64,000 nt of DNA, taken from an uncultured candidate division Zixibacteria bacterium. GTDB lineage: Bacteria > Zixibacteria > MSB-5A5 > SM1-73. A program made the position numbers and the translations under genes. Under the pieces are notes generated by a model. That model was not told the DNA's origin, did no database searches, and saw only the letters and a list, made by a program, of their open reading frames with translations. The stretch is from contig CAIVRH010000029.1 of the NCBI GenBank assembly GCA_903908285.1, positions 1-64,000 of the forward strand, given 5' to 3'. Positions 42,610-51,820 of the stretch are shown here, piece after piece. The first letter of the stretch is position 1, and each line of letters starts with the position of its first letter.

Positions 42610-42962
42610 TTAACTATGGACTGTGGACCGTCGACCATGGACCTATTACCATCCGTTTCATCCGTCCCGACGGACGCCCGTCTGGGCGCTTAATCCGTTG
42701 ACGGTTTTAGCGGCGGACTACGGTCGGCGGACGGTTTGTGCTTTTACTGTGGACGGTCGACTATGGACCTATTACCATCCGTTTCATCCGTCCCGACGGA
42801 CGCCCGTCTGGGCGCTTAATCCGTTGACGGTTTTAGCGGCGGACTACGGTCGGCGGACGGTTTATACTTTTACTGTGGACTGTCGACCGTGGACAAATTA
42901 ACATCCGTTAAATCCGTTGACGGTTTTAGCGGCGGACAGCGGACTGTGGACTGCGGACGTTT
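42610..42962. repeat. TGGAC-rich repeat with a ~120-bp tandem duplication
   Basis: Two near-identical ~120-bp units (about 42626 and 42746 onward) contain GACCATGGACCTATTACC, TCCGTCCCGACGGACGCCCG, TTAATCCGTTGACGGTTTT and GCGGCGGACTACGGTCGGCG. A related third partial unit follows. The sequence ends at the Shine-Dalgarno of the DUF366 gene. Confidence 0.9.
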
Positions 42963-42979
42963 TTAAAGGAGATCAAACC

Positions 42980-43537
42980 ATGCGATCACTTTTCATTAAA
43001 GAGGAAATTTCGTTCACCGGTGAACAGCTTCTCTCCTACTGGGCATATACCCATTATGACCTCCCCGGAGACAGCATCCTCGCTTTCATCGGACCATGCC
43101 AGATAGATGAAAAATACATCGTCGGCATAAATCACTTCAAAAAGAAGACCCAGATCAAAAGCGAGCGTATGCTTCATTTTCTGGTGGAGCATTTCGAGCT
43201 GGATCTGGAAAAAGCCATATTAAGGCAAAAACTTTTGGTGGATATTGTCAAGGATAAACTGAATCATCGGATCAAAGGAGATGTGTTACAGAGATGGGGG
43301 GACGATCTGTATGATACCGACTTCAAGCTCACTGTCTCAGCGACGGTAAGAACCCCGGTCTCCACCAAAATCCACTTGGGGATTAACATCTCCAGCCAGA
43401 ATACTCCGGTAAAGGCTAGGGGGTTGACCGATTACGGGATCGATCCCAACGATATCTCTCAGGCGGTGATGGATCAATACCGTCTGGACATGCGGCTCAT
43501 TTCAGAAAAACTATGGAGGATCAGAAGCATCGAGTAG
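42980..43537 (+). CDS. DUF366 family protein
   Basis: 185 residues starting MRSLFIKEEISFTGEQLLSYWAY, the recognisable DUF366 N-terminus; DSILAFIGPCQI and MLHFLVEHFE also fit. Biochemical role unknown; cytosolic. AAAGGAGATC precedes the ATG; the frame upstream of it is translated repeat. Followed at 84 bp by two small genes in the same direction. Confidence 0.8.
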   Translation: MRSLFIKEEISFTGEQLLSYWAYTHYDLPGDSILAFIGPCQIDEKYIVGINHFKKKTQIKSERMLHFLVEHFELDLEKAILRQKLLVDIVKDKLNHRIKGDVLQRWGDDLYDTDFKLTVSATVRTPVSTKIHLGINISSQNTPVKARGLTDYGIDPNDISQAVMDQYRLDMRLISEKLWRIRSIE

Positions 43538-43621
43538 AAAGTAATGGAAACCCAAAATCAGTTATCCAAACTAAGGGTTAAGCAGAAAGACCGGATAAAC
43601 AATAAATAGCGGAAAGGAAAT

Positions 43622-43822
43622 ATGAAAACTTCAGAAAAACTCAATAAGGCTCATGAGATGGTAAATCTGTTGGAAAAAACTATTAAAGAAATCATTCGGG
43701 AAGTTGAGGATTACGATCTGGAGAGACTCCTAAAGAAAATTGATGCCGAGTGCATGGATTTACACCACAATATTTCCCTCGCCAGAAGACTGGCGGAAGG
43801 TACCAAGGAAAAAGAGGAGTAA
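43622..43822 (+). CDS. Small helical protein
   Basis: 66 residues, entirely helical and charged (NKAHEMVNLLEKTIKEIIREVEDYDLERLLKKID). GGAAAG lies before the ATG. It ends 22 bases before the DUF1844 start, so the two probably share a transcript. No family recognised. Confidence 0.6.
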   Translation: MKTSEKLNKAHEMVNLLEKTIKEIIREVEDYDLERLLKKIDAECMDLHHNISLARRLAEGTKEKEE

Positions 43823-43844
43823 TCGAAGCCCAAAAGGGGATAAT

Positions 43845-44186
43845 ATGGTTAATAACGAATCAGAGAAAAGAGAAGAACTCCATTTCATCCAGCTGGTGTT
43901 AATGTTCCAATCTGCTGCCCTACAACAGATGGGAAAGATTCAGAATCCCCTTACCCAAAAAATCGAGCGTGATTTGGAACAAGCCCGATTCTCCATCGAC
44001 ATGCTGGAGATGATCCAGAACCGGACCAAAAACAACCTTTCGGAGAACGAAAAGAAGTTTTTGGAGCATACCTTGTTCGAATTGAGGATGAATTTCATGG
44101 ATGAAATGAGCAAGGATAAAGATAAAAAGATGGCGGGTGATTCTTCCCCGAAAGAACCGGAAAAGCAAGACGAAAATCAGCCTTAG
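43845..44186 (+). CDS. DUF1844 family protein
   Basis: 113 residues. HFIQLVLMFQSAALQQMG, IQNPLT, ERDLEQARFSIDMLEMIQNRTKNNLSENEKKFLEHTLFELRM is the DUF1844 pattern (split here). Small, helical, with a charged disordered tail (KDKDKKMAG ... ENQP). Role unknown. AAGGGG precedes the ATG at 43845; the longer open frame overlaps the preceding gene and is rejected. Confidence 0.85.
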   Translation: MVNNESEKREELHFIQLVLMFQSAALQQMGKIQNPLTQKIERDLEQARFSIDMLEMIQNRTKNNLSENEKKFLEHTLFELRMNFMDEMSKDKDKKMAGDSSPKEPEKQDENQP

Positions 44187-44261
44187 TCCAGAAGCTTAGC
44201 GCTCCTGATATCCGGTTTTGAACGACCCTCCCAACAGAAAAACGACAACTGTATGGAGAAT

Positions 44262-44425
44262 TTCCCTCTCCCCTCTGAGGGTGTGTCATAACTCGGTTTT
44301 TTGTAGCCGCCCGTATGGGCGAAAATCCCTTGTTGAATTCCAACAACTTACGCAATCTAAAGATTGCGGCTACAAACTCAAAACACAATTGTGACACAGT
44401 CTCTCTGGGGAGAGGGCAGAGTGAG
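44262..44425. mobile_element. MITE-like palindromic element, copy 1
   Basis: Ends CCCTCTCCCC and GGGGAGAGGG with inner GTGTGTCATAACTCG and ATTGTGACACAG. Inside are FGTAGCCGC-type words as DNA: TTGTAGCCGC, CGCAATCTAAAGATTGCG and GCGGCTACAAAC. No ORF. The same layout is seen at 45942-46100. Confidence 0.65.
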
Positions 44426-44543
44426 GGGAAGTAACTAAAACTCATCCGCCATTCATTTTGTTGATCTCCTTCCCATTTATGTGAATCCGCAAGACAGTAA
44501 ACTCCGTATACACCAATAGATCATAATAAAAGAGGAGGTTGCC

Positions 44544-44921
44544 ATGTCTAAGAAACTTTATCGCTCGCAATCCAGTTCCATGATTGCCGGAATTTGTGGA
44601 GGATTGGGCGAATATTTTAACGTCGATCCCACCATCGTAAGGATAGCGGCAGTGCTTTTGATCTTTGCCAATGGTATGGGGCTTTTGGCTTACATTATCG
44701 GATGGATAATCATTCCCCGCCGCCCTATAATGGAAATGGAAGTTACTCCTCCGGAGAAATCCCAGTACAGTTATCTTTTGCCCGGTTTGGCCTTGATTGT
44801 GGTGGGTCTGGTCTTTCTTTTGAACAATCTGGTCCATTGGTTCCGGTTTCATTATCTCTGGCCCATTCTTCTGATTGTAATCGGGATCGTTATGTTGCTG
44901 AAGTCATCCCTAAAGAAATAA
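44544..44921 (+). CDS. PspC-domain membrane protein
   Basis: 125 residues. An N-terminal PspC domain (LYRSQSSSMIAGICGGLGEYFNVDPTIVR, split at ~residue 20) with a transmembrane helix LLIFANGMGLLAYIIGWIII, then two further hydrophobic segments (LLPGLALIVVGLVFLL; LWPILLIVIGIVMLL). PspC proteins sense envelope stress. GAGGAGG precedes the ATG. The next gene starts 43 bp later and shares the topology. Confidence 0.85.
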   Translation: MSKKLYRSQSSSMIAGICGGLGEYFNVDPTIVRIAAVLLIFANGMGLLAYIIGWIIIPRRPIMEMEVTPPEKSQYSYLLPGLALIVVGLVFLLNNLVHWFRFHYLWPILLIVIGIVMLLKSSLKK

Positions 44922-44964
44922 TACTTGTGTTTGTTCATTGATTTTTCTTCAAGGAGAGTTCAAA

Positions 44965-45912
44965 ATGCATATCGCAAGATTAAGAAACGGAGTCATACTC
45001 ATATCCGTGGGAGTGGTTTTGCTTTTGAACACCACCGGACATCTCCCCTGGATGGTGTGGTCGAGAATACTTTCTCTTTGGCCCATGGTCTTGGTTGCCA
45101 TCGGGATCGAGCTGCTATTTAAAAGAACCCATCTTTCCTTTCTGGCAATCATTTCTCCCCTTTTGTTCCTCGCCACCATCTTAGGTCCGGCATTAATTTT
45201 CAAACCAGATTTCAGCAAAATCCATAAAACCGGCGAAGCCTATCTTTGGAGCCAGGATATGGATTCGACTTTAACTAAAGTCACTGCCGACCTTGAGTTA
45301 AATGCCGTGGATCTAAGGCTCTCGTCTGGTACCGATAGGTTGGTTTCGGCGGAATTGGACTATTGTGATAACCCGCCGCTTGCAACCTACCGGTATATAA
45401 ACTCAGATAGCTCAGCCATTATCAAAATAAAGGATACCGAGAGAAGCAGGAATCATGGATGGAGCTTCAGCCAGCCCTGGTTTGGATGGGACAAATGCGA
45501 GAAGAATTGGGATATCAAACTGACCGATCGAATCCCCATCAGTTTTAAGGTTGATGCAAATGCCGTCAAGGCGGATTTTGACCTTTCCGATCTTAAGGTG
45601 GAAGAATTCAATCTTAATGTCAACGCTTCTAAAGTAAGTATTAGGATTGGGGATGCGGTTGATCAGGTCAGCTGCCGAATCGACGCCAATGCAGCAAAGC
45701 TCACTTTTTCTTTTCCGGAAAATATGGCTTTAAGAATCATAGATCATTCCAAAATGAGCTCCACTAACTTTTCCCATATCAGTCTAAAAGAATTCAGAGA
45801 CGGTTTCGAAACCCCCGATTTCGAAAACTCACCCCGCCATCTCGTCTTATATCTGGACGGCTCGGCCATCAAGCTTACTGTAGATCAATACACATCGGGC
45901 AAGGGCATCTAA
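44965..45912 (+). CDS. LiaF/toastrack-type membrane protein
   Basis: 315 residues from ATG 44965 (AAGGAGAG upstream). Three N-terminal hydrophobic segments (GVILISVGVVLLLN, LWPMVLVAIGIELLF, LAIISPLLFLATILG), the LiaI-LiaF-like TM region, then a beta-helical toastrack-like domain (~100-310) with repeating strands such as VDANAVKADFDLSDLKVEEFNLNVNASKVSIRIG (read in pieces). It likely works with the preceding PspC protein in envelope-stress signalling. Confidence 0.8.
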   Translation: MHIARLRNGVILISVGVVLLLNTTGHLPWMVWSRILSLWPMVLVAIGIELLFKRTHLSFLAIISPLLFLATILGPALIFKPDFSKIHKTGEAYLWSQDMDSTLTKVTADLELNAVDLRLSSGTDRLVSAELDYCDNPPLATYRYINSDSSAIIKIKDTERSRNHGWSFSQPWFGWDKCEKNWDIKLTDRIPISFKVDANAVKADFDLSDLKVEEFNLNVNASKVSIRIGDAVDQVSCRIDANAAKLTFSFPENMALRIIDHSKMSSTNFSHISLKEFRDGFETPDFENSPRHLVLYLDGSAIKLTVDQYTSGKGI

Positions 45913-45941
45913 AGCATTCCCCTCTGTTTCCAATATCCCTA

Positions 45942-46100
45942 TCCCCTTTGAGGGTGCGCCATATAGGGGTTTTGACTTTGTAGCCGCAATCTTTAGATTG
46001 CGTATGTCGTTGTAATCCAACAAGCCGTTCTCGCAGACTAAAGTCTGCAGCTACAAAAACTGAATTACGACACAGCTCTTTGGAGAAAGAGTAGGTTGAA
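45942..46100. mobile_element. MITE-like palindromic element, copy 2
   Basis: CCCCTTTGAGGGTGCGCCATA at one end and ATTACGACACAGCTCTTTGG at the other, with TTGTAGCCGCAATCTTTAG, GCAGACTAAAGTCTGC and TACAAAAAC inside. It is a diverged partner of 44262-44425; together they bracket the PspC/toastrack pair. Confidence 0.6.
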
Positions 46101-46449
46101 AATCCCGCCCTTCGATTTACTTAGGATGGTGACCGACATGTCCTGAGGCAAAACCGAAGGAAACCGAACCACCAGAGGTGGGAGTGAGGGAAATGCTCCA
46201 TTTTCACTATCGTAAAATATCAAAATAGACATTACCAATCTCCGCATTAGAAAACCTTACCTCAAAACATTCCTAAGCCGGTTATTGTGCGCCTATTTTC
46301 ATTAGATTTCTCAAATCGAAGATTATTGCTTTTCTTGGCAATATTTCGTATTTTATTGCAGAATTCAATTGGAGGAATTATTTATGCTCCGGGAAAAGTA
46401 CCTCCCAAAACCAAACCACGAAAAATATCTTCTTGAAAGGTAGAGTCAT
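46101..46449. other. Intergenic stretch before hicB
   Basis: About 350 bp without a supported gene. A TCCTGAGGCAAAACCGAAGG word resembles the CTGAGCGAAGTCGAAGGA repeats. No clear promoter pair. Confidence 0.45.
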
Positions 46450-46668
46450 ATGTTAAAAAACTATACTGCCAAATACACAAAGATCAAGTCCGGTTATATG
46501 GGACAACTGGTGGAATGGCCCGAAGTGATCACCGAGGGGAAGACACTTGAAGAATGCAGAGAGATGTTAAAGGATGCCTTGCATGAAATGATCCTCGCCT
46601 ATCGAAAACAAAAAAAAGAAATTCCCATCGGCGGGGCTCTGATAGAACAACTACCCGCAGAGGTATAG
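46450..46668 (+). CDS. hicB: HicB-type antitoxin
   Basis: 72 residues with the partial RNase-H-like HicB fold: YTAKYTKIKSGYMGQLVEWPEV, EGKTLEECREMLKDALHEMI. It neutralises HicA and usually represses the operon, but no added DNA-binding domain is visible, so it is the short form. The toxin start follows the stop codon after one base. Confidence 0.88.
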   Translation: MLKNYTAKYTKIKSGYMGQLVEWPEVITEGKTLEECREMLKDALHEMILAYRKQKKEIPIGGALIEQLPAEV

Positions 46669-46669
46669 G

Positions 46670-46858
46670 ATGTCTGTAAGACGTGCAACAATCATAAAGT
46701 ATTTTAAAGAGAATGGATTCTATTTACTGCGTGAAGGTGGCAAGCACTCCATCTATACTAACGGGTTTAAAACATTGCCAATCAAAAGACACCGGACTCT
46801 CGATCGAATAACCGCTAATGAACTATGTAAACAGGCAGGATTAGATCCGATATTCTAA
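46670..46858 (+). CDS. hicA: HicA-type mRNA interferase toxin
   Basis: 62 residues, dsRBD-like HicA fold: VRRATIIKYFKENGFYLLREGGKHSIYTN with the catalytic His in GGKHSIY (read in pieces), and KRHRTLDRITANELCKQAGL. It cleaves mRNA/tmRNA when free. The antitoxin-first order is the hicBA arrangement. Confidence 0.92.
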   Translation: MSVRRATIIKYFKENGFYLLREGGKHSIYTNGFKTLPIKRHRTLDRITANELCKQAGLDPIF

Positions 46859-46927
46859 AAAAAGGGAATTGAAAGGTTTTACCGAAATAGTTGAATGGTT
46901 TGCTGAATCGGCGTTCGGAGGTATAAC

Positions 46928-48583
46928 ATGGAATATAAACCAATAAAGGCACCTCATGGCAACACCCTCTCCTGCAAAGGTTGGCATCAGGAGGCGGCTA
47001 TGCGGATGCTCATGAATAATTTAGACGAGGAAGTGGCGGAAAAGCCACAGGAACTCATCATCTATGGCGGATCGGGAAAAGCTGCCCGCAATTGGGAATG
47101 TTATCACGCTATCGTGGAAAGTTTAAAGAACCTGGAGAATGATGAGACTCTTTTAGTGCAATCCGGTAAGCCGGTGGGAATTTTCAAAACTCATCCATAC
47201 GCTCCCCGGGTATTGATAGCCAATTCCCATTTGGTTCCCGCCTGGGCTACCTGGGAGAAATTCCGGGAGTTGGAAAGATTGGGGCTGATCATGTTTGGAC
47301 AGATGACTGCCGGAAGCTGGATTTATATAGGAACGCAGGGGATTTTACAGGGAACCTACGAAACTTTGGCCAGTGTGGCAAAAAAACATTTCGGTGGTGA
47401 TCTTGCCGGAAGATTTATCCTCACCGGCGGGATGGGGGGGATGGGCGGCGCCCAGCCATTGGCGGGAACCATGAACGGCGCTGCCATTCTCTGTGTGGAA
47501 GTGGATAAAAGCCGGATCGAAAGAAGGCTCTCCAAGGGCTATTGCGAAAAGATGACCGACAATTTGGATGAAGCATTAATTTGGATTAACAAAGCCAAGG
47601 AAAAAAGAAAACCACTGTCGGTGGGACTTTTGGGCAATTGTGCGGACACCCATCCGGAGATTTTAAGGAGAGGTATTATCCCCGACGTGGTTACCGATCA
47701 AACCAGCGCCCATGATGAATTAAACGGTTATGTTCCTTCCGGGATGACCTATGAGGAAGCTCTGATTTTGAGAAAGGAAAATCCCCAGGAATATATCAAA
47801 AAGTCCATGGAGTCGATTGCCGTTCATACCCAAGCCATGCTCGGATTTCAAAAACAGGGATCCGTGGTTTTCGATTATGGGAATAATCTACGGGGTCAGG
47901 CACAAAAAGCCGGAGTTCAAGATGCTTTTGCTTATCCGGGATTCATCCCTGCATACATCCGGCCCTTGTTCTTTGAGGGTAAGGGACCTTTCCGCTGGGC
48001 TGCGCTGTCGGGTGATCCGGAGGATATCCGCCAAACCGACAAGGTAGTCCTAAGAGAATTTAAACAGGATGAACCTCTGGTCCGTTGGATCAAATTAGCA
48101 GGAAAGAAGGTTCAATTCCAGGGGCTCCCAGCCCGGATCTGCTGGTTGGGATATGGAGAAAGAGCACATTTTGGGGACATCATCAACCGGATGGTCAAAC
48201 GGGGTAAGTTAAAAGCCCCCATCGTGATCGGCAGAGATCATCTGGATTGCGGCTCGGTTGCTTCACCTTACCGGGAGACCGAAGGGATGAAGGATGGCTC
48301 GGATGCCATTGCCGACTGGCCCATTTTAAACGGTCTTTTGAATGCAGTATCGGGCGCCTCCTGGGTTTCGGTCCATCACGGCGGCGGAGTGGGGATCGGT
48401 AATTCAATTCATGCCGGAATGGTTATCGTGGCAGATGGTTCCAAGGAGATGAAAATCAGATTGGAGCGGGTCCTGACCAACGACCCGGGAACTGGTGTCA
48501 TGCGTCACGCCGATGCCGGCTATGAGGGTGCTATCATGTTTGCCAAAGAAAAGGGAATTAAAATACCAATGAGGAAGATGTAA
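46928..48583 (+). CDS. hutU: Urocanate hydratase
   Basis: 551 residues, full length. It converts urocanate to imidazolone propionate in histidine degradation with tightly bound NAD+. Conserved: [59 protein letters not shown], the catalytic region [14 protein letters not shown], and [16 protein letters not shown] precedes the ATG. hutI lies 1.9 kb downstream with two methyltransferase genes between; hutH and a formiminoglutamate hydrolase are not in the window. Confidence 0.97.
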   Translation: MEYKPIKAPHGNTLSCKGWHQEAAMRMLMNNLDEEVAEKPQELIIYGGSGKAARNWECYHAIVESLKNLENDETLLVQSGKPVGIFKTHPYAPRVLIANSHLVPAWATWEKFRELERLGLIMFGQMTAGSWIYIGTQGILQGTYETLASVAKKHFGGDLAGRFILTGGMGGMGGAQPLAGTMNGAAILCVEVDKSRIERRLSKGYCEKMTDNLDEALIWINKAKEKRKPLSVGLLGNCADTHPEILRRGIIPDVVTDQTSAHDELNGYVPSGMTYEEALILRKENPQEYIKKSMESIAVHTQAMLGFQKQGSVVFDYGNNLRGQAQKAGVQDAFAYPGFIPAYIRPLFFEGKGPFRWAALSGDPEDIRQTDKVVLREFKQDEPLVRWIKLAGKKVQFQGLPARICWLGYGERAHFGDIINRMVKRGKLKAPIVIGRDHLDCGSVASPYRETEGMKDGSDAIADWPILNGLLNAVSGASWVSVHHGGGVGIGNSIHAGMVIVADGSKEMKIRLERVLTNDPGTGVMRHADAGYEGAIMFAKEKGIKIPMRKM

Positions 48584-48589
48584 TTTTAA

Positions 48590-48668
48590 TGTAGGGGTGG
48601 AGCTGAAGCTCCACCCTTTAAAAATAAATTTATACACTTTCGGACGAATCTGAAGATTCACCCCTACG
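48590..48668. repeat. TGTAGGGGTGGAGCT palindromic repeat, copy 1
   Basis: TGTAGGGGTGGAGCTGAAGC, CTCCACCC, GAATCTGAAGATTC, CACCCCTACG. Nested inverted repeats with ends TAGGGGTG/CACCCCTA. Confidence 0.85.
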
Positions 48669-48681
48669 ATTTTCGAACCAT

Positions 48682-49491
48682 ATGAAAAAATATCTTAAAA
48701 CCAACTTAGCCCTCTGGAATGAATGGGCTCCCATCAACGCCAATTCGAAGTTTTACGACGTTGAGGGTTTCAAAGCTGGGCGATGCACTCTTCACTCCAC
48801 CGAGTTGGAGGAACTGGGTGATGTCTCCGGGAAATCCCTGCTTCACTTACAGTGCCATTTCGGTATGGATACTATGTCCTGGGCTCGACTGGGCGCAAAA
48901 GTAACCGGGGTGGACTTTTCCGAAAAAGCCATCAAGTTGGCAAAATCCTTAAGCCAGGAGCTGAACATTAAGGCAAAGTTCATCTGCTCTGATGTTTACA
49001 GTCTACCCAAGGTACTGAGTGGTAAATTCGATATCGTCTTCACCTCAATCGGTGTTCTGCCCTGGTTACCAGATATCCAAAAATGGGCTGATGTCATCTC
49101 CCATTTTCTCAAACCCAAAGGGATTTTCTATATCATCGAAGGCCATCCCATAATCCATATCTTCGAAAACGAAAGCTACACTAAGAAGTTGAAGATGTGC
49201 CATACCTACTTCTATTCTCCCGTGCCGACAAAATATGAGCCGGACGGCTCCTATGCCGACCGGACCGCCAAAGTGGTCAATCCATCCTATGAGTGGACTC
49301 ACAGCTTGGGGGATATTATCAATGCCCTCATCTCGGCCGGTTTGAGAATCGAATTTGTACACGAGTTTCCCTTTTGTCATTACGATGCTTTCCCTTTCTT
49401 GGAAGAAACCGAACCCGGCAAGTGGAGGTTACCTCATAACCAGGAGTTCATCCCATTGATGTTTTCTCTAAAGGCTAAGAAATATGTATGA
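48682..49491 (+). CDS. Class I SAM-dependent methyltransferase
   Basis: 269 residues. The Rossmann methyltransferase core has motif I LLHLQCHFGMDTMSWA (~52-67), VTGVDFSEKAIKLA, and FDIVFTSIGVLPWLPDI (motif IV region). Substrate unknown; small-molecule type by size. No SD is visible. It is bracketed by two copies of the TGTAGGGGTGGAGCT palindrome. Confidence 0.85.
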   Translation: MKKYLKTNLALWNEWAPINANSKFYDVEGFKAGRCTLHSTELEELGDVSGKSLLHLQCHFGMDTMSWARLGAKVTGVDFSEKAIKLAKSLSQELNIKAKFICSDVYSLPKVLSGKFDIVFTSIGVLPWLPDIQKWADVISHFLKPKGIFYIIEGHPIIHIFENESYTKKLKMCHTYFYSPVPTKYEPDGSYADRTAKVVNPSYEWTHSLGDIINALISAGLRIEFVHEFPFCHYDAFPFLEETEPGKWRLPHNQEFIPLMFSLKAKKYV

Positions 49492-49498
49492 GTATTAT

Positions 49499-49568
49499 TG
49501 TAGGGGTGGAGCTAAAGCTCCACCCGCTTTTACAGGTTAATACGACCGAATCTTAAGATTCGCCCCTG
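49499..49568. repeat. TGTAGGGGTGGAGCT palindromic repeat, copy 2
   Basis: TGTAGGGGTGGAGCTAAAGC, CTCCACCC, GAATCTTAAGATTC, GCCCCTGC: same order as copy 1 with a different spacer. Confidence 0.85.
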
Positions 49569-49602
49569 CTTAGCACAACGCCAGTTATTAAGGGAACCAA
49601 TA

Positions 49603-50421
49603 GTGTTCGCTGCGCACGAAATACTGCAATGTCCACTCTGCAAAATCGACATTAATGAAAATTTGAGATGCTCAATATGTGGTGAAGAATATGTATTAAT
49701 GAATGATGTATATGTGCTGCTAAATCACAAATTAGCGGACAAAGAGTGGAAATGGGATCAAAGTCTTTTCTCCGATGACAAAATGGAAGTGATGATGAAA
49801 GAATATCGACGCTATTTAAATGATGAGACCAAAACTGCCCAAGGGATTTGGTGGTCGGAAATGAACAAATATATCAACAGTTTTCGGGGTATCGTCGGTG
49901 ACATAGCAACGGGTTTAGGCAGTATGTTTGAGAAACTGTTAAAAACGGAAACGGATTTCTTTCCCATAGCCACAGATGTAGATCCAAATGTCTTGGGTTG
50001 GACGAGTACGAAAATGAAAGAGAAATATCAAAAGGAGTTCATTTCTGTAGCCACCGATGCAAGACACTTTGCCTTTAAGGAAAACACATTTGATTATTTG
50101 ACTTCTTTAGCGGGTTTGAATAATATCCCGGATACAACGACTGTCTTAGCAGAGCTCTATAGAGTTTTAAAAAAGGGTGGAAAACTGGTGATGATGCATA
50201 GTTTCGTGGAAGAACAAAGCAAGTCCTTTAAGTTGGCGCAAGAATTCAATATGAGCACAGCATTTGTTGAGAGATTTTTGATTGAAGATTTAAACCAAGT
50301 TGGATTCAAAAAAGTAAAAGCGAACATACCATCTTCTGCTTTCTGGGCAGAAAATCCGATGGATGGTTTACCTGTGGCTGGTGATCTTCAGTATTTCGCA
50401 ATTATTGAAGCAGAAAAATGA
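49603..50421 (+). CDS. Zinc-ribbon methyltransferase
   Basis: 272 residues, GTG start with AGGGA upstream. The N-terminal zinc ribbon is CPLC ... CSIC (Trm112-like, ~10-24), followed by a class I methyltransferase domain: VGDIATGLGSMFEKLL (motif I), DVDPN, FDYLTSLAGLNNI and the UbiE-type ELYRVLKKGGKLVMM. Substrate unknown. Independent of the preceding methyltransferase in sequence. Confidence 0.8.
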   Translation: MFAAHEILQCPLCKIDINENLRCSICGEEYVLMNDVYVLLNHKLADKEWKWDQSLFSDDKMEVMMKEYRRYLNDETKTAQGIWWSEMNKYINSFRGIVGDIATGLGSMFEKLLKTETDFFPIATDVDPNVLGWTSTKMKEKYQKEFISVATDARHFAFKENTFDYLTSLAGLNNIPDTTTVLAELYRVLKKGGKLVMMHSFVEEQSKSFKLAQEFNMSTAFVERFLIEDLNQVGFKKVKANIPSSAFWAENPMDGLPVAGDLQYFAIIEAEK

Positions 50422-50451
50422 CTTATATTATTGCATAAAATGAGATCAAAA

Positions 50452-51732
50452 ATGAAATCTGTCAGTTTGTTAATCCAAAACGCCCGCCAGCTTTTGACCT
50501 TACGATCAGATCAAACGGGTCCCCGTACCGGAAAGCACCTTGAAGATTTGGGGATGGTAGAAGACGGGTCAGTTGCTGTTTCTGAAGACAAAATTATATT
50601 GGTGGGAAAAACCAAAGAGGTTTTGGAGCAGATTAAAATCGATAAGCGGACGAAAGTAATTGATGCCAGGGATAAAGTTATTCTCCCCGGATTTGTCGAT
50701 TGCCATACCCACCCGGTATTTGTTAACACCAGAGAAGATGAATTTGAAATGCGCATCAAGGGGAAAAGCTACCAGGAGATAGCCGCATCCGGAGGAGGAA
50801 TCAAATCCAGCGTCAAAGCTCTAAGATCAAAATCCAAAGAGGAGTTAGTCCAATTAGCCCTCCCTCGTCTTGACCGGATGCTCTCCTACGGAACCACTAC
50901 CATCGAAGCCAAAAGCGGTTATGGTTTATCTGTGGCAGATGAGATCAAGATGCTGGAGGTGATAGCAAAGCTAAATCGGATTCATCCCATCGATTTGATT
51001 CCTACATTTCTCGGAGCACACGAAATTCCGGAGGAATATAAGAACAGGCGCAAGGATTATATTAAATTGATAACCGAAAAGATGATCCCGGAGGTGGCAA
51101 AAAGAAAACTAGCTGTCTTTTGTGATATATTTTGTGAAAAGGGAGTATTTGATATCGAAGAGTCGAGGAAGATTCTAACCGTTGCCAAAGAACATGGATT
51201 CAAACTCAAACTCCATGCGGATCAGCTTTCTCCTTTAGGTGGAGCCAAACTCGCAGCAGAATTAGGTGCTGTATCTGCCGATCATCTGGAGTTCATCGAT
51301 GACGAAGGAATCCGAATGATGAAAAAAGCAGGTGTCATCGGAGTTTTGCTCCCCGGTGCTTGTTTTGGTTTGGGATTAAAGGAGTATCCGCCGGCTAAAA
51401 AGATGATAGCTAAAGGATTACCGGTAGCATTAGCCACCGATTTTAATCCTGGTAGTTCCATGACCGAATCCATGCCTATCATCTTGAGCTTGGCCTGTCT
51501 GATGATGAAGATGACCCCCACCGAAGCCATTACCGCATCAACGATAAACTCCGCCTACGCCGTAGATAAAACAAAGGAAGTGGGAAGCATAGAAGTGGGG
51601 AAAAAAGCCGATCTGGTCATATGGAATGTGCAAAATTACAAAGAAATTCCCTATCATTACGGAGTGAATTTAATTAATCAGGTGATAAAAGATGGGAAGG
51701 TAATTCCTTCTCCCCTTGCGGGAGAAGGTTAG
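50452..51732 (+). CDS. hutI: Imidazolonepropionase
   Basis: About 426 residues. It hydrolyses imidazolone propionate to formiminoglutamate. Amidohydrolase fold: metal ligands in FVDCHTHPVF (~80), GAHEIP, LHADQL, and ATDFNPGS. ATG 50452 gives the usual N-terminus (SVSLLIQNARQLL); ATG 50440 and TTG 50431 are alternatives without better SD. The final residues SPLAGEG come from a TTCTCCCCTTGCGGGAGAAGG palindrome, so the stop has drifted into a repeat. Confidence 0.95.
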   Translation: MKSVSLLIQNARQLLTLRSDQTGPRTGKHLEDLGMVEDGSVAVSEDKIILVGKTKEVLEQIKIDKRTKVIDARDKVILPGFVDCHTHPVFVNTREDEFEMRIKGKSYQEIAASGGGIKSSVKALRSKSKEELVQLALPRLDRMLSYGTTTIEAKSGYGLSVADEIKMLEVIAKLNRIHPIDLIPTFLGAHEIPEEYKNRRKDYIKLITEKMIPEVAKRKLAVFCDIFCEKGVFDIEESRKILTVAKEHGFKLKLHADQLSPLGGAKLAAELGAVSADHLEFIDDEGIRMMKKAGVIGVLLPGACFGLGLKEYPPAKKMIAKGLPVALATDFNPGSSMTESMPIILSLACLMMKMTPTEAITASTINSAYAVDKTKEVGSIEVGKKADLVIWNVQNYKEIPYHYGVNLINQVIKDGKVIPSPLAGEG

Positions 51733-51820
51733 GGTGAAGGGGAATAAGTAATGACGAAAGTCACAAATCAGGAGCCCTGGATTCCTGAAATTGGCTTATC
51801 GATGAAAGGATTCCCTGAAA

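Noticed and set aside
42623-42901. Plus-strand frame of about 92 codons over the duplicated repeat
   Set aside because: It translates two copies of the TGGAC-type repeat, lacks a ribosome-binding site and has low-complexity composition.
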